A DNA stretch of 64,000 nt from Corynebacterium sputi DSM 45148 (GTDB lineage: Bacteria; Actinomycetota; Actinomycetes; Mycobacteriales; Mycobacteriaceae). A program made the translations under genes and the position numbers. The stretch is taken from the NCBI RefSeq assembly GCF_000427865.1, contig NZ_KE386599.1, forward strand, positions 62,001 to 126,000, given 5' to 3'. The notes under the pieces were generated by a model. The model was not told the DNA's origin and searched no databases. It saw nothing but the letters and a program-made list of their open reading frames with translations. Of this stretch, positions 30,401 to 38,722 are shown piece after piece. Each line of letters starts with the position of its first letter. Position 1 is the first letter of the stretch.

Positions 30401-31050
30401 AAGAAAACTGGGAACGGAAGCACGAACTTGCACTCGAGAGGGAGATGCTCGGCCTGTACGTCTCCGGACATCCGCTCGACGGCTACGAGGAATCACTGGC
30501 AGCGCAGTCCGACACTGCCCTGACGACCATCGTCGGTGGCGAAATCAAGCACAATACCGAGGTCCTCATTGGCGGCATTATTTCCTCCGTCGACCGCCGA
30601 GTGATGAAGGATGGTCGCCCCTGGGCGATCGTCGCAGTCGAGGACCACAACGGCGCCAGCGTCGAGGTCCTGATCTTCCCGAACACCTACGAAAAGGTTT
30701 CGACGCTTCTTGCCGAAGACGTCATCGTCCTCGTCAACGCCACTGTGCAGTACCGAGACGACCGACTGTCGATCATTTGCAATGACCTCAAGCACCCGGA
30801 TCTCGGCATCAACGGCTCTACTGGAGTTCCGCTGCGCCTGACGCTCAACACCTACGAGTGCACCCCGGAAAACATCGGCAAGCTAAAGCGCGTCCTGATG
30901 GCGAACCCGGGCGACTCTGACGTCTACCTCAACCTGGTCGATGGCGGAAACTCGACGGTCATGGTCCTCGGCGACCACCTCCGAGTGAACCGCTCTAGCT
31001 CACTGTTCGGAGATCTGAAGGCGACGATGGGTACGGGGGTTGTGGGGTAA
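27496..31050 (+). CDS. dnaE1: DNA polymerase III alpha subunit
   Basis: This 1184-aa protein is the replicative polymerase. The N-terminal PHP domain has [15 protein letters not shown] (residues 6-20) and VTDHGNMFG, with the metal-binding histidines intact, so proofreading activity within the polymerase is likely, as in mycobacterial DnaE1. The polymerase aspartates lie in PDIDIDFDD (D420, D422). Palm, fingers, HhH and OB-fold segments follow in the usual order. I choose ATG 27496; the frame is open upstream to 27448, but that covers a promoter. Confidence 0.97.
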   Translation: MANSSFVHLHNHTEYSMLDGMAKIDLLAEEVSRQGMPAVGVTDHGNMFGSDSFYRTMKSKGIKPIIGIESYIAPESRFNKQRVKWGDPHQKSDDVSGSGAYLHQTMIAENVQGLHNLFYLSSMASYEGQLGKWPRMDSELIAERADGIIATTGCPSGDVQTRLRLGQFEEAVQAAGMWQDIYGKDNYFLELMDHGLDIENRVRTELLEVGKRLNLPPVVTNDCHYVTRDQAKAHEAMLCVQTGKTLHDPDRFKFDGDGYYIKSAAEMRAQWDHILPDACDNTLLIAERVGDYDEIWEEHSHDRMPKADVPEGYTPTTWLHHEVMEGLKKRFDGADVPEEYIRRAEYEIEIIDGKGYPSYFLIVADIIAHARDIGIKVGPGRGSAAGALVAYATWITNIDPIEHGLLFERFLNPERPSAPDIDIDFDDRRRDEMIRYAADKWGEDKVSQVVTFGTVKTKQAIKDSARVQFGQPGYQMADRITKVLPPPIMAKDIPLGGIVDPEHARYGEATEVRQLIESDPDVARIYETARGLEGVVRQTGVHACAVIMASVPLTDHIPMWKRPADGAIITGWDYPACEAIGLLKMDFLGLRNLTVIGDCQENILSNRNETVDLDSLQTDDPNVYKLLSRGDTLGVFQLDSGGMRELLKRMQPTGFNDIVASLALYRPGPMGVNAHMDYADRKNGRKPITPIHPELEEPLKEILEETYGLIVYQEQIMRISQKVANYTAGQADGFRKAMGKKKPEVLEKEFVTFEAGMKENGFSAAAIKTLWDTILPFASYAFNKSHAAGYGLVSYWTAYFKANFTAEYMAALLTSVGDNKDKTAIYLADCRHLGIHVLPPDVNESVLNFQSVGSDIRYGLGAIRNVGRDVVDSVVKTREEKGAFRSFSDYLDKIDTLPCNKRVTESLIKGGAFDSMNHPRKGLHLIHEDAVDAALPTKKAADKGQFDLFAGFGEEEGGDDSVFQVQVPEENWERKHELALEREMLGLYVSGHPLDGYEESLAAQSDTALTTIVGGEIKHNTEVLIGGIISSVDRRVMKDGRPWAIVAVEDHNGASVEVLIFPNTYEKVSTLLAEDVIVLVNATVQYRDDRLSIICNDLKHPDLGINGSTGVPLRLTLNTYECTPENIGKLKRVLMANPGDSDVYLNLVDGGNSTVMVLGDHLRVNRSSSLFGDLKATMGTGVVG

Positions 31051-31067
31051 AGAGCTTAGACGTCTTG

Positions 31068-31817
31068 TTATGTTCCTGATTCAGCTTCACGCCGTTTGAG
31101 GTGGCTCATCCAGACGATGACATCGAAGATTCGAATCGTCGACATCGATTCAAGGTTTTTGGATGGGTCATTTTCTGACTGAACTGGTTCGAGCGCCTTC
31201 GATTTGAGGCGATCGAGCCATTCTGCGTTCGTTTCCCCGTCTAGCTTTGCATTTAGGTATTTGTGCAGTTCTCGATTGAACGTGCTGTACCAGAGTTTAT
31301 CGACGTCTCCTTCCTTGAAAAGCTCCCGTTTGATCCAGCTATCAACTACGGGCGCCAACCGTGGTCGCTTGACTGCCAAAAGCTTGCTTATTGACGTCTG
31401 GCCGAGGCCTTTGATCTTGTCGAGCCGGTCATACAATTTGTAAAGTGCGTCAATGTTGGGGTCTCCTATTTCCCCGGAAGTATTGGCAAAAGGCACGTCC
31501 TTTTTAATCTTCGACAGACTTTGCCAAATTTCCTTGGTTTCCTCGCGATTGAATGAGCTTGTTAGCCGCAATGAATTCGAGCCGGAGATGTTGATGCTGA
31601 GCATGCTCACTTCATTGATATCCCTGAAAGTGAACTCATCGGTTTCGGTCGACTCTGGGCTTAGGTGACCGAACATCGCTCCTGATCGAAAAGGGAAGCC
31701 CTCGTTGTTGACCGCGAAATACTCGCGGAGTAAGTCAATCGCCTCGTTTTCTCCGGTACGCTGCAAGCCATTTGGAATGTTCTCTTTCCAGACGATGTCC
31801 TGTTTCTTTTGCGACAT
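31068..31817 (-). CDS. Unknown 249-aa protein, DUF6308-like with HhH motif
   Basis: This protein has a helix-hairpin-helix-like segment DKIKGLGQTSISKLLAVK (residues 133-150), followed by RPRLAPVVDSWIKREL (151-166). That arrangement resembles actinobacterial DUF6308 proteins and the HhH-Pro-Asp arrangement of DNA glycosylases. I make the family call from memory of the pattern only. AGGGG lies before ATG 31817. Its base composition is visibly lower in GC than its neighbours, with many TTG, AAA and ATT codons, which suggests recent transfer. It converges on dnaE1. Confidence 0.72.
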   Translation of the reverse strand: MSQKKQDIVWKENIPNGLQRTGENEAIDLLREYFAVNNEGFPFRSGAMFGHLSPESTETDEFTFRDINEVSMLSINISGSNSLRLTSSFNREETKEIWQSLSKIKKDVPFANTSGEIGDPNIDALYKLYDRLDKIKGLGQTSISKLLAVKRPRLAPVVDSWIKRELFKEGDVDKLWYSTFNRELHKYLNAKLDGETNAEWLDRLKSKALEPVQSENDPSKNLESMSTIRIFDVIVWMSHLKRREAESGT

Positions 31818-31995
31818 GATTGACCCCTTCGTTAGTAGTTGTGTTGCCAAAAGGGTATCTTAACTGTGTTTCATTGGCTTTCGGATTGGCACTGTCCCTT
31901 TCTGGTTGCGCGTCTGTTGCAGTCTCTGGAGGAGGCCTACTATCGGCAGCGTGGCGCCTGCACAGCCGTCACGACGTCGTATGAAAGGGAAAACC

Positions 31996-32397
31996 ATGAA
32001 CATCTCGGGACAGCCTGCCGCACGATTTCTGATGGGCTAGACCTTCGCGTTGCTTGGCCTAGATGCCGCCCGCGAGCCGGGTCCGCGCGTCGGGATGGCC
32101 GGACCGACGTTGTCGGCGATCCGCAAGTTCGCGCCGCTCCCGGAGAATGACGCATTGATCGTTCGTGCGAATGGCGCAGCTCAGGCGGCGGCCGGCGGCA
32201 TGTTGGCGCTCAGCATCGTTCCGCGGACCTCGGCTGCGGTTCTGGGACTCACTTTGATCCCGACCACCCTGGCAGGACACGCTTTTTGGAAGGCGGAGGA
32301 CAAGGGCGCCCGCAAGATGCAGACTGTCCAGTTCCTGAAGAACTCCGCGATTCTTGGGGGGCTTCTTCAAATGGCGCTGGGTCCGAAAGGGAAGTAA
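31996..32397 (+). pseudogene. doxX-like membrane protein gene interrupted by in-frame TAG
   Basis: The frame starts at ATG 31996 after AAAGGGAAAA, reads MNISGQPAARFLMG, hits TAG at 32038-32040, and continues in the same frame with a DoxX-like sequence (TFALLGLDAAREPGPRV, then TLAGHAFWKAEDKGARK and QTVQFLKNSAILGG). The full reading would be 133 aa, normal for DoxX-family proteins. One base change explains the break. Reinitiation at TTG 32050 or ATG 32095 could give a shortened protein lacking the first helix. A sequencing error is possible. Confidence 0.8.
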
Positions 32398-32472
32398 GGG
32401 GTAGGTGGGGGCGTCGGGAAGCAGATCTTTGAGGTCCTCCTTGCCCACTACGTGCGTTTCGACGCATGCGGG

Positions 32473-32478
32473 TAGCAT
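32473..32478 (+). promoter_or_regulatory. -10 element TAGCAT before ilvA
   Basis: TAGCAT lies 8 nt before ATG 32487 and there is no ribosome binding site, so ilvA is probably leaderless. Confidence 0.45.
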
Positions 32479-32486
32479 TAACTGCC

Positions 32487-33782
32487 ATGACCAACACCGC
32501 CTCAACATCGACCGACACGACCCGCCGCCTCGTCCACGCGGCTGACATTCAAGCCGCTCAGGCGCGAATTTCGTCGGTCATTGAGGCAACCCCCCTGCAG
32601 TTCTGCCCGCGCCTGTCTGAGGCGACCGGCGCTCGAGTGTTCCTCAAGCGTGAGGATTTGCAGGACGTGCGCTCGTACAAAATCCGTGGCGGATACAACG
32701 CCATGGTCCAGTTGACCGATGAACAGCGGGCAGCTGGAGTGGTGGCGGCGTCGGCGGGAAATCACGCCCAGGGCGTTGCCTATGCCTGCAAGACCCTCGG
32801 CATTGAAGGCCGTATCTACGTGCCGAACCAGACGCCGCAGCAGAAGCGTGACCGGATCGCGTATCACGGCCGGGATGCTGTGGAGATCATCGTGACGGGG
32901 GATAGCTTCGATGAGGCATCATCGGCTGCTCGCGCAGATGCGCAGACAACCGGTGCCACGATCATCGAACCGTTCGACTCCTTCGACACCATTGTCGGGC
33001 AGGGGACTGTTGCGGCGGAGGTTGTCTCGCAGCTCTCAATGCAGGGACTGACCGCGGACACTGTGTGCGTCCCTGTCGGCGGCGGCGGATTGCTTGCTGG
33101 TGTGACTAGCTACTTTGCGGATATGTCGCCGCGATCGAAGATCGTCGGGGTCGAGCCGCTGGGGGCGTCGTGCCTTGCAGCAGCGATGAAGGCCGGGGAA
33201 CCGGTCACGCTGCCGAAGGTGGACCCGTTCGTGGATGGCGCGGCAGTGAAGCGAATCGGAGAGCTGCCCTTCGCCACGGTCGAGGCTAACTCCAGGCGGC
33301 TGAATATCATCGCCGCTCCGGAAGGTTCCGTGTGTGTCGAGCAGCTGGCGCTGTACCAAAACGAAGGCATCATCGCTGAGCCTGCCGGCGCCCTGTCGGT
33401 GGCTGCGCTGGAGCAGCTGGAGATCACCCCAGGCGAGGTCGTGGTGTGCATCATCTCCGGCGGCAACAATGACGTACTGCGGTACGCAGAGATCATGGAA
33501 CGGTCCCTCGTCTACCGCGGTCTCAAGCACTACTTCCTGGTGAATTTCCCGCAGAAGCCCGGTCAGCTCCGGGTCTTCCTTGAGGACGTCCTCGGGCCGG
33601 ACGACGACATCTCCCAGTTCGAATACCTCAAGCGCAATAATCGAGAGACCGGTGCTGCGCTGGTTGGCCTGGAGTTGCGCAACGCCGGCGACCTGGATGC
33701 ACTTCTACAGCGGATGGCCAACTCCCCGCTGGACTGCCGTCGTTTGGAGCCGGGTACCGCAGAATACGAGTACCTCACCTAA
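32487..33782 (+). CDS. ilvA: Threonine dehydratase (ammonia-lyase), biosynthetic
   Basis: This 431-aa PLP enzyme converts threonine to 2-oxobutanoate, the first step of isoleucine synthesis. The PLP lysine is K66 in SYKIRGGYN, the phosphate loop is PVGGGGLLAG, and SAGNHAQGVAYAC lies between. The C-terminal part from about residue 340 (HYFLVNFPQKPGQLRVFLEDV in two parts) is a single ACT-like regulatory domain, so it is the shorter corynebacterial form and probably inhibited by isoleucine. The next gene has its own promoter-like signal. Confidence 0.95.
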   Translation: MTNTASTSTDTTRRLVHAADIQAAQARISSVIEATPLQFCPRLSEATGARVFLKREDLQDVRSYKIRGGYNAMVQLTDEQRAAGVVAASAGNHAQGVAYACKTLGIEGRIYVPNQTPQQKRDRIAYHGRDAVEIIVTGDSFDEASSAARADAQTTGATIIEPFDSFDTIVGQGTVAAEVVSQLSMQGLTADTVCVPVGGGGLLAGVTSYFADMSPRSKIVGVEPLGASCLAAAMKAGEPVTLPKVDPFVDGAAVKRIGELPFATVEANSRRLNIIAAPEGSVCVEQLALYQNEGIIAEPAGALSVAALEQLEITPGEVVVCIISGGNNDVLRYAEIMERSLVYRGLKHYFLVNFPQKPGQLRVFLEDVLGPDDDISQFEYLKRNNRETGAALVGLELRNAGDLDALLQRMANSPLDCRRLEPGTAEYEYLT

Positions 33783-33802
33783 TTTCAGCTGCTACCTGAG
33801 TC

Positions 33803-33808
33803 TAGAAT
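33803..33808 (+). promoter_or_regulatory. -10 element TAGAAT upstream of the 1195-aa gene
   Basis: TAGAAT lies 45 nt before ATG 33854, so the mRNA would have a short leader that contains AAGGAG (33835-33840). It lies 21 nt after the ilvA stop and suggests separate transcription. Confidence 0.45.
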
Positions 33809-33853
33809 GTCGGGGCACCATCCCGCGCACACACAAGGAGAACCAGTTCCGTA

Positions 33854-36800
33854 ATGAGCCAGCCCGTCGGATCCTCAGTTGCACAACACGGCCCGGAACT
33901 CGCGGCCTGGCTCGCGGTCCAAGAGGCGGCTTTGAGGGAGCGCCTCGCATCGCTTTCCGACGTCTCCGTTAGCGACGACGAAGCCGCCGCCGCTGCAATC
34001 ATGGGCACTCCGGTTCAGCCGGAGGCACTGTATGCATTCTCTGGGCTGAAGATGGACGAGGTCGAACGTTTTGATGCGTTCCTGTCCGGTCTGATTAATG
34101 CGGCATTGTCGGAGTCGGAGGCTGCGGCGCATGAGGTCGTCGATAAGCATCCTGCGCTTGTTCTTTCCTCGCTGGTGGGGCGTGCCTCCCGCGTCGCCAC
34201 GACCTCTGACCTGTGGTCGGATTGGGCAGCCGGTCTTGGACTGTCTGCGCCGCTGACCGAACACTTGGCGTCCCGCACTCCGCAAATGCTCGAGGAACTG
34301 GGCCTGGCTAGCACCGCGCTTCTCGACGGCTCCTCCGCCACTCGAGGTTCCGAGGAGGACTCCGCGCGCCTGATCATGCTCAATGCTGGTGTGCAGCAGT
34401 CAGTGATGCCGCTGATTATCGAACGGATCGAAGAAGCTGCCGGTCTGACCTTGATGGAAGAGCCGTCGCCGTCTGACGTCGTTCAGGCCCTCGTTGCCGT
34501 GAAGGACTCGCTCGACGGTTTAGTCGCAGGATTCGCTGACGACGCAGAGGATGACATTCCCCGTGCGCTTCGAGTCCTTGCTGCTTCGGCTCCGGTCCGG
34601 GCTAAAGAACTTGTATCGGCTACCCACGGTTTCTTGATCGCCACCGCTGCAGATCCCGCAAACTGGGAATCTCGCGATGACCTCGGCCCGGAAGAGACCG
34701 GTCTGCCTCCGCTGCTCTATGGGGAGGCTCGTGAGGAATTGAGGGCGCGTCCGGTGGGGACACCGAAGCGTCGTCAAGCAATCGGTGTGGTTTCCACAAC
34801 GGGACGCCCGCAGCTGTTTTTCCAGGAAGACACCGGAATCATCGGTATTCAGTTGCCGACTCCGGTGGCGCCGACGCGGCCGGAGTGGACCGTCACCTAC
34901 GGTGGCAGCGTTGTTCAGACCCCTGCGGTCGCGTTGGAAGACGGTGCTGGTCGCCCCTTCGTCGCTATCGAAGAGCCTGTTCGTGACGTGCTCGTGGAGC
35001 TCGGCGACGCCCGCCACTGGCTAGTTCCAGCCGTCGATACCGAAGACCCGGTCCTCATTTTCGGCGCGGATGGGCAGTCGGTCTCCGACAAGGTCTCCCT
35101 CCATTCGGAGTCCGTCCACGTGCTGTACCCGAATGACGCTCGACTGATCGACCCGGCGACCGGACTCGACGTGCCAATGATCACCGACCCCGCCCCATCA
35201 CGGTGGGATCTGTGGCAGATCGCCGAGGCTGATCTTCGCGACGTTACTGCGGTCCAGGTCATCCGCCCCGGCGCCGCAGGTGAGGTGCGTTCGGCATCCC
35301 CGCAGCGTCGTGCTCGGCTGACCAACCCGCATGCCCGTCTACAGAACACCGTCACCGATTTCGGTACCCCGGTGCACGATGGTGGTCCGGTCGCACTGTT
35401 CCCGCGGAGCCTCTCTGGCCACGATGAGTCGTGGAACGTCCAGGTGGCCCAGTTCACCGGTTATGGCGAATTCGCTGATGAACTGGTCATGGAGTACGAA
35501 CTTGAGGTTCCCGCTGCCGGTGGTGAGGTGGAGATTCTCACCGATGATGATTACCCGTGGCTCGGCGAGTTCGTTGTCCGCCTGACCAATCCGCGAGGTC
35601 GCAGTTTCCAGGCACACTTTGCTGTCGCTGAGCAGGCTCACATTGACCTGAGCTTCCCGGGTGGCGGCGATGGTTTCCGCATCCCGACTGAAGGTGGTCT
35701 GACCTCGGCGGATATTCGTGTCGTCTCGGGGGAGAAGCCCCTGGAGTCGGAACCGGCGATGCTGCGCCTGCGCGCGGCTGATGAGTCGGGCGTGGTGGAG
35801 CTCTCCACTGAGGAGGGCTCTGCACTCACGGTCCAGGTGACCCCAGGCGTGCTGAGGTTTGAAATCCCGTTGACCGACGAGGACCCAGTGGTGCGCACCC
35901 GCACCATGCTTACCCGCCCTGGCCGCCTCGACGTCCACGGCGAATTCCGCATCAACGCCCCTGGCGAACTGCGCCACGCTCACCTTGCCGTGCGCTCGGG
36001 GGAGCGTGACATTTGTCGTGTCCCGCTGACTCGTCGTGGCGATGAGGCGTTCGGTGATTTGGGGTCGTATGCAGATCGCGTCGGGATGCTTCGGGCAGTG
36101 ACGGTGAGCCTCGACTGGACTCGTGTCACCGGCCGCAAGCTCCTCTCGATTCCTCTGGTTGAGGCCACCTCTCAGGACCCGGTGACCTCTATTTCGTTGG
36201 ATGACCGTGAGATTTCCGTCGGTCTGACAGCCGTTGGGCAGACCCACCCGATCACTCTGTACGTCTGGTCCGCTGGTCGACCGTGGAACGCCCCAGTGGG
36301 TATTCCGGTCGCTGGTGGCACGTGTGAGTTGCCGGAGGAACTGCTTGGGGCTGGCCCGTACGTTGTTCAAGCTGTCGTAGGCACTCCGGAGGAGCGCCGC
36401 CCGGTCTGGCCTACCCCGGAGTCGATTGTCCTGGATGAAGGACAAGGCGAATCGCTTTCCGACGTCTCCCTCTCCACACCCCATATGGCCCGACTCTGGT
36501 CCCTCCTGGCGGCGCGACGAGCAGCTCGTGCAATCACCTTGGCAACCGCTCCCGGTGCAATGCCGGCCGAGGAGATCCGTAGCTTCCTCACTGAGGATCC
36601 GCGCGTTGGCTTGCAGACGTTGAACTCCACCTCGATTCGCCTCGGCGACCAGGCAGGAATGCTTATCGGTTCCGGCTTGGTTCTCGGTGACTTCGCTGTT
36701 CGTAAGCCCACGCCGGGTCGTCGCCGCGTGCCGTGGCTCGGTGCACTGTCTTCGTTGGCGGACCTAAGTGCCGCTCGGGCTGCTGGCGATCTCGAAGCCG

Positions 36801-37441
36801 CTCACGAGCAGCTCGATTATTTGCGCGCTATCGGTGGCGAGGCCCTTACTCGGGCTTTGGCGACCGGACAGGACGCAACGCTGGAGTCGGCGAAGATCGA
36901 TATGTCCTCGGTGCAGATCGCGTCGTTGCCGAAGGCTCAGGCGGATCTCATCCTCGCGGAGGTCTTTGATCCGCACCGGATGGTTCCGGGCCCGTTGACC
37001 GATGATGATGCTCGTTTTACTGCGATTTACGAGGTCGTTGAGCGTCGTGACGACATCGTCGAGGCTGGCCTTATGCTCCAGTTGGCTAAGCAGTCCCGGG
37101 CTCTGTTCCAGGCAGTGACGAAGGTCTCGCCGAAGCTGCGCAAGGCCGTTAACGTGCGGTTCCACAAGCTCGATGGCATCGACGCTGATGATCCGTCGTT
37201 GCACTGGACCCTGGTTCCGGGCACCTCACTGCTCATTGCCGTTGCTGCCCGCGGTATCGCAAGGTTCAATGCCCAGGCGACCGAAGAACAGCGCATTGAC
37301 GACTCCGTCGTTCGCGACCTCCTCGATCAGTGGGCATCGCTGGCGGACCTAGTGCCGACCCTCGTGATGAGTGACCTCCTCATCGCCGACGCCCTCGTTG
37401 CCTTCGCCCTCGATGGAGACCTGACCAAGGATCCTGAGTAG
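33854..37441 (+). CDS. Large 1195-aa protein of unknown function
   Basis: I do not recognise this protein. It has no signal peptide or membrane segment and is acidic. By eye it has three parts: a helical N-terminal third (about 1-290), a central beta-rich region (about 300-930) with repeated Ig-like turns such as VLIFGADGQ, VQVAQFTGYG, GEFVVRLTNPRG and YVWSAGRPWNAPVG, and a helical C-terminal third (about 940-1195). No nucleotide-binding or catalytic motif stands out. AAGGAG lies 13 nt before ATG 33854, a rather long spacing. The next gene follows in 4 nt, so yigZ is probably cotranscribed. Confidence 0.85.
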   Translation: MSQPVGSSVAQHGPELAAWLAVQEAALRERLASLSDVSVSDDEAAAAAIMGTPVQPEALYAFSGLKMDEVERFDAFLSGLINAALSESEAAAHEVVDKHPALVLSSLVGRASRVATTSDLWSDWAAGLGLSAPLTEHLASRTPQMLEELGLASTALLDGSSATRGSEEDSARLIMLNAGVQQSVMPLIIERIEEAAGLTLMEEPSPSDVVQALVAVKDSLDGLVAGFADDAEDDIPRALRVLAASAPVRAKELVSATHGFLIATAADPANWESRDDLGPEETGLPPLLYGEAREELRARPVGTPKRRQAIGVVSTTGRPQLFFQEDTGIIGIQLPTPVAPTRPEWTVTYGGSVVQTPAVALEDGAGRPFVAIEEPVRDVLVELGDARHWLVPAVDTEDPVLIFGADGQSVSDKVSLHSESVHVLYPNDARLIDPATGLDVPMITDPAPSRWDLWQIAEADLRDVTAVQVIRPGAAGEVRSASPQRRARLTNPHARLQNTVTDFGTPVHDGGPVALFPRSLSGHDESWNVQVAQFTGYGEFADELVMEYELEVPAAGGEVEILTDDDYPWLGEFVVRLTNPRGRSFQAHFAVAEQAHIDLSFPGGGDGFRIPTEGGLTSADIRVVSGEKPLESEPAMLRLRAADESGVVELSTEEGSALTVQVTPGVLRFEIPLTDEDPVVRTRTMLTRPGRLDVHGEFRINAPGELRHAHLAVRSGERDICRVPLTRRGDEAFGDLGSYADRVGMLRAVTVSLDWTRVTGRKLLSIPLVEATSQDPVTSISLDDREISVGLTAVGQTHPITLYVWSAGRPWNAPVGIPVAGGTCELPEELLGAGPYVVQAVVGTPEERRPVWPTPESIVLDEGQGESLSDVSLSTPHMARLWSLLAARRAARAITLATAPGAMPAEEIRSFLTEDPRVGLQTLNSTSIRLGDQAGMLIGSGLVLGDFAVRKPTPGRRRVPWLGALSSLADLSAARAAGDLEAAHEQLDYLRAIGGEALTRALATGQDATLESAKIDMSSVQIASLPKAQADLILAEVFDPHRMVPGPLTDDDARFTAIYEVVERRDDIVEAGLMLQLAKQSRALFQAVTKVSPKLRKAVNVRFHKLDGIDADDPSLHWTLVPGTSLLIAVAARGIARFNAQATEEQRIDDSVVRDLLDQWASLADLVPTLVMSDLLIADALVAFALDGDLTKDPE

Positions 37442-37445
37442 CCGC

Positions 37446-38090
37446 GTGGATCGACTCCTCGTCCCCGCGAAGGGAACCTTTGTCTCGGGTGAACTGGAGA
37501 TTAAGCGTTCCCGATTCATCACGTGGATCTCCCGCGCTGATGACGAGGAGGCGGCGCGGGAGCTGATCACCATGGCTCGCGCCGAGTACCCGGATGCTCG
37601 TCACCATTGCAGTGCCTACCTCCACGAGGTGGCCGGGGCGAACCGGGTTGAGCGCTCCTCCGATGACGGTGAGCCGTCCGGTACTGCTGGACGGCCGATG
37701 CTCGACGTCCTCGCCGGATCCGGCCTCACTGATATTTCCGCCGTGGTTGTTCGCTACTTCGGAGGTGTGAAACTGGGCACTGGCGGCCTGGTCCGCGCGT
37801 ACTCCGACGCGGTCTCTCATCTGCTTCCGCAGGTCCCGGTCCATGTCCGTCAGCGCCGGGATCTTCGTTCGGTCGAGGCCCCTGCTGCAGATGCTGGCCG
37901 GATTGAATCTGAACTGCGCAGCCGCGGTTTCACGATCACCGACACGGTGTGGGGCACCGCAGTCACTTACGTTGTGGCTGTGGATCCAGACGGAGGAGCA
38001 GAGCTTCTCGACGGCACCCTCCAATCTCTCACCCACGGCTCTCTTCTCTCTGCTGACGCTGGCTCTACCTGGGTGGAATCACCCGTGTAG
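37446..38090 (+). CDS. YigZ/IMPACT-family protein
   Basis: This 214-aa protein has the N-terminal IMPACT/UPF0029 domain with RSRFITWISRADDEEAA, HHCSAYLHE, SSDDGEPSGTAGRPML and VVVRYFGGVKLGTGGLVRAYSDA split over those family motifs, and a C-terminal ferredoxin-like domain. Family members are linked to translation or ribosome stress, but a bacterial mechanism is not settled. The start is GTG 37446, 4 nt after the stop of the large unknown gene. Confidence 0.9.
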   Translation: MDRLLVPAKGTFVSGELEIKRSRFITWISRADDEEAARELITMARAEYPDARHHCSAYLHEVAGANRVERSSDDGEPSGTAGRPMLDVLAGSGLTDISAVVVRYFGGVKLGTGGLVRAYSDAVSHLLPQVPVHVRQRRDLRSVEAPAADAGRIESELRSRGFTITDTVWGTAVTYVVAVDPDGGAELLDGTLQSLTHGSLLSADAGSTWVESPV

Positions 38091-38102
38091 TGATAGTCCG
38101 GT

Positions 38103-38108
38103 TAGTAT
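38103..38108 (+). promoter_or_regulatory. -10 element TAGTAT before the small membrane protein gene
   Basis: TAGTAT lies 7 nt before ATG 38116, with no ribosome binding site, a leaderless arrangement. Confidence 0.55.
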
Positions 38109-38115
38109 TATCTGC

Positions 38116-38349
38116 ATGAGCAATATGGAGATTCGTCCCGGTTCGTCCATCGAGCAGCGCAAGCAGGCCGTGCGTCAGCACAGCCGTAGCGCCGTCGTGT
38201 GGGCCGGTGGCGGCATCGTGGGTGGACTTGCGCTCGGTATCCTTGCCGGCAGTTTCACCCTCTTCGTGGTCCTGGCGATCATTGGTATCGCCGGCGGTGT
38301 CGTTAACTGGCGCAAGGTGCAGAACATCGTCAACTACAAGGACAGGTAA
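38116..38349 (+). CDS. Small two-helix membrane protein
   Basis: This 77-aa protein has a hydrophilic N-terminal 25 residues and a hydrophobic hairpin (about residues 26-62: VVWAGGGIVGGLALGILAG, then TLFVVLAIIGIAGGVV). A basic tail ends in YKDR. The family is not recognised. It has its own -10 element and ends 7 nt before the S4-domain gene, so the two probably form a unit. Confidence 0.75.
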   Translation: MSNMEIRPGSSIEQRKQAVRQHSRSAVVWAGGGIVGGLALGILAGSFTLFVVLAIIGIAGGVVNWRKVQNIVNYKDR

Positions 38350-38356
38350 ACCCCCC

Positions 38357-38722
38357 ATGTCCGTCCGGATCGACGCCTGGCTGTGGGCGGTGCGCCTGAC
38401 CAAGACTCGGTCAGTTGCGGCCGAAGCCTGCCGCGCGGGCCACGTGAAGGTCGGGGGAGTGGCAGTCAAACCTGCCTATAACGTCACCCCAGGTGATGAG
38501 GTTCGGATTTGGATCCATCACAAGGAGACGATCGTGGAGGTCGTCGACACCATTTCCAAGCGCGTCGGTGCTCCCCTCGCGCGGAATTGTTATGTCGACA
38601 AGACCCCTGCGCCGCCGCCGCGCGAGTTGTTCGCGGCCCCTCCAATCCGCGATCGTGGCGCCGGTCGGCCCACCAAGCGTGACCGGAGGGAGATCGACCG
38701 ACTGCGAGGTCGAAACTCCTAG
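38357..38722 (+). CDS. Hsp15-like S4 RNA-binding protein
   Basis: This 121-aa basic protein starts with an S4 domain (VRIDAWLWAVRLTKTRSVA, then CRAGHVKVGG) and ends in a lysine/arginine-rich tail, the layout of Hsp15/RqcP-type proteins that bind stalled 50S-peptidyl-tRNA complexes. ATG 38357 follows CCCCCC with no clear ribosome binding site. The stop overlaps the convergent exonuclease gene by 4 nt. Confidence 0.88.
   Translation: MSVRIDAWLWAVRLTKTRSVAAEACRAGHVKVGGVAVKPAYNVTPGDEVRIWIHHKETIVEVVDTISKRVGAPLARNCYVDKTPAPPPRELFAAPPIRDRGAGRPTKRDRREIDRLRGRNS

Noticed and set aside
32038-32040. TAG read as a recoded amino acid in the doxX-like gene
   Set aside because: TAG is used as a normal stop in this window (for example after nadA and rluD), and no pyrrolysine genes are seen.
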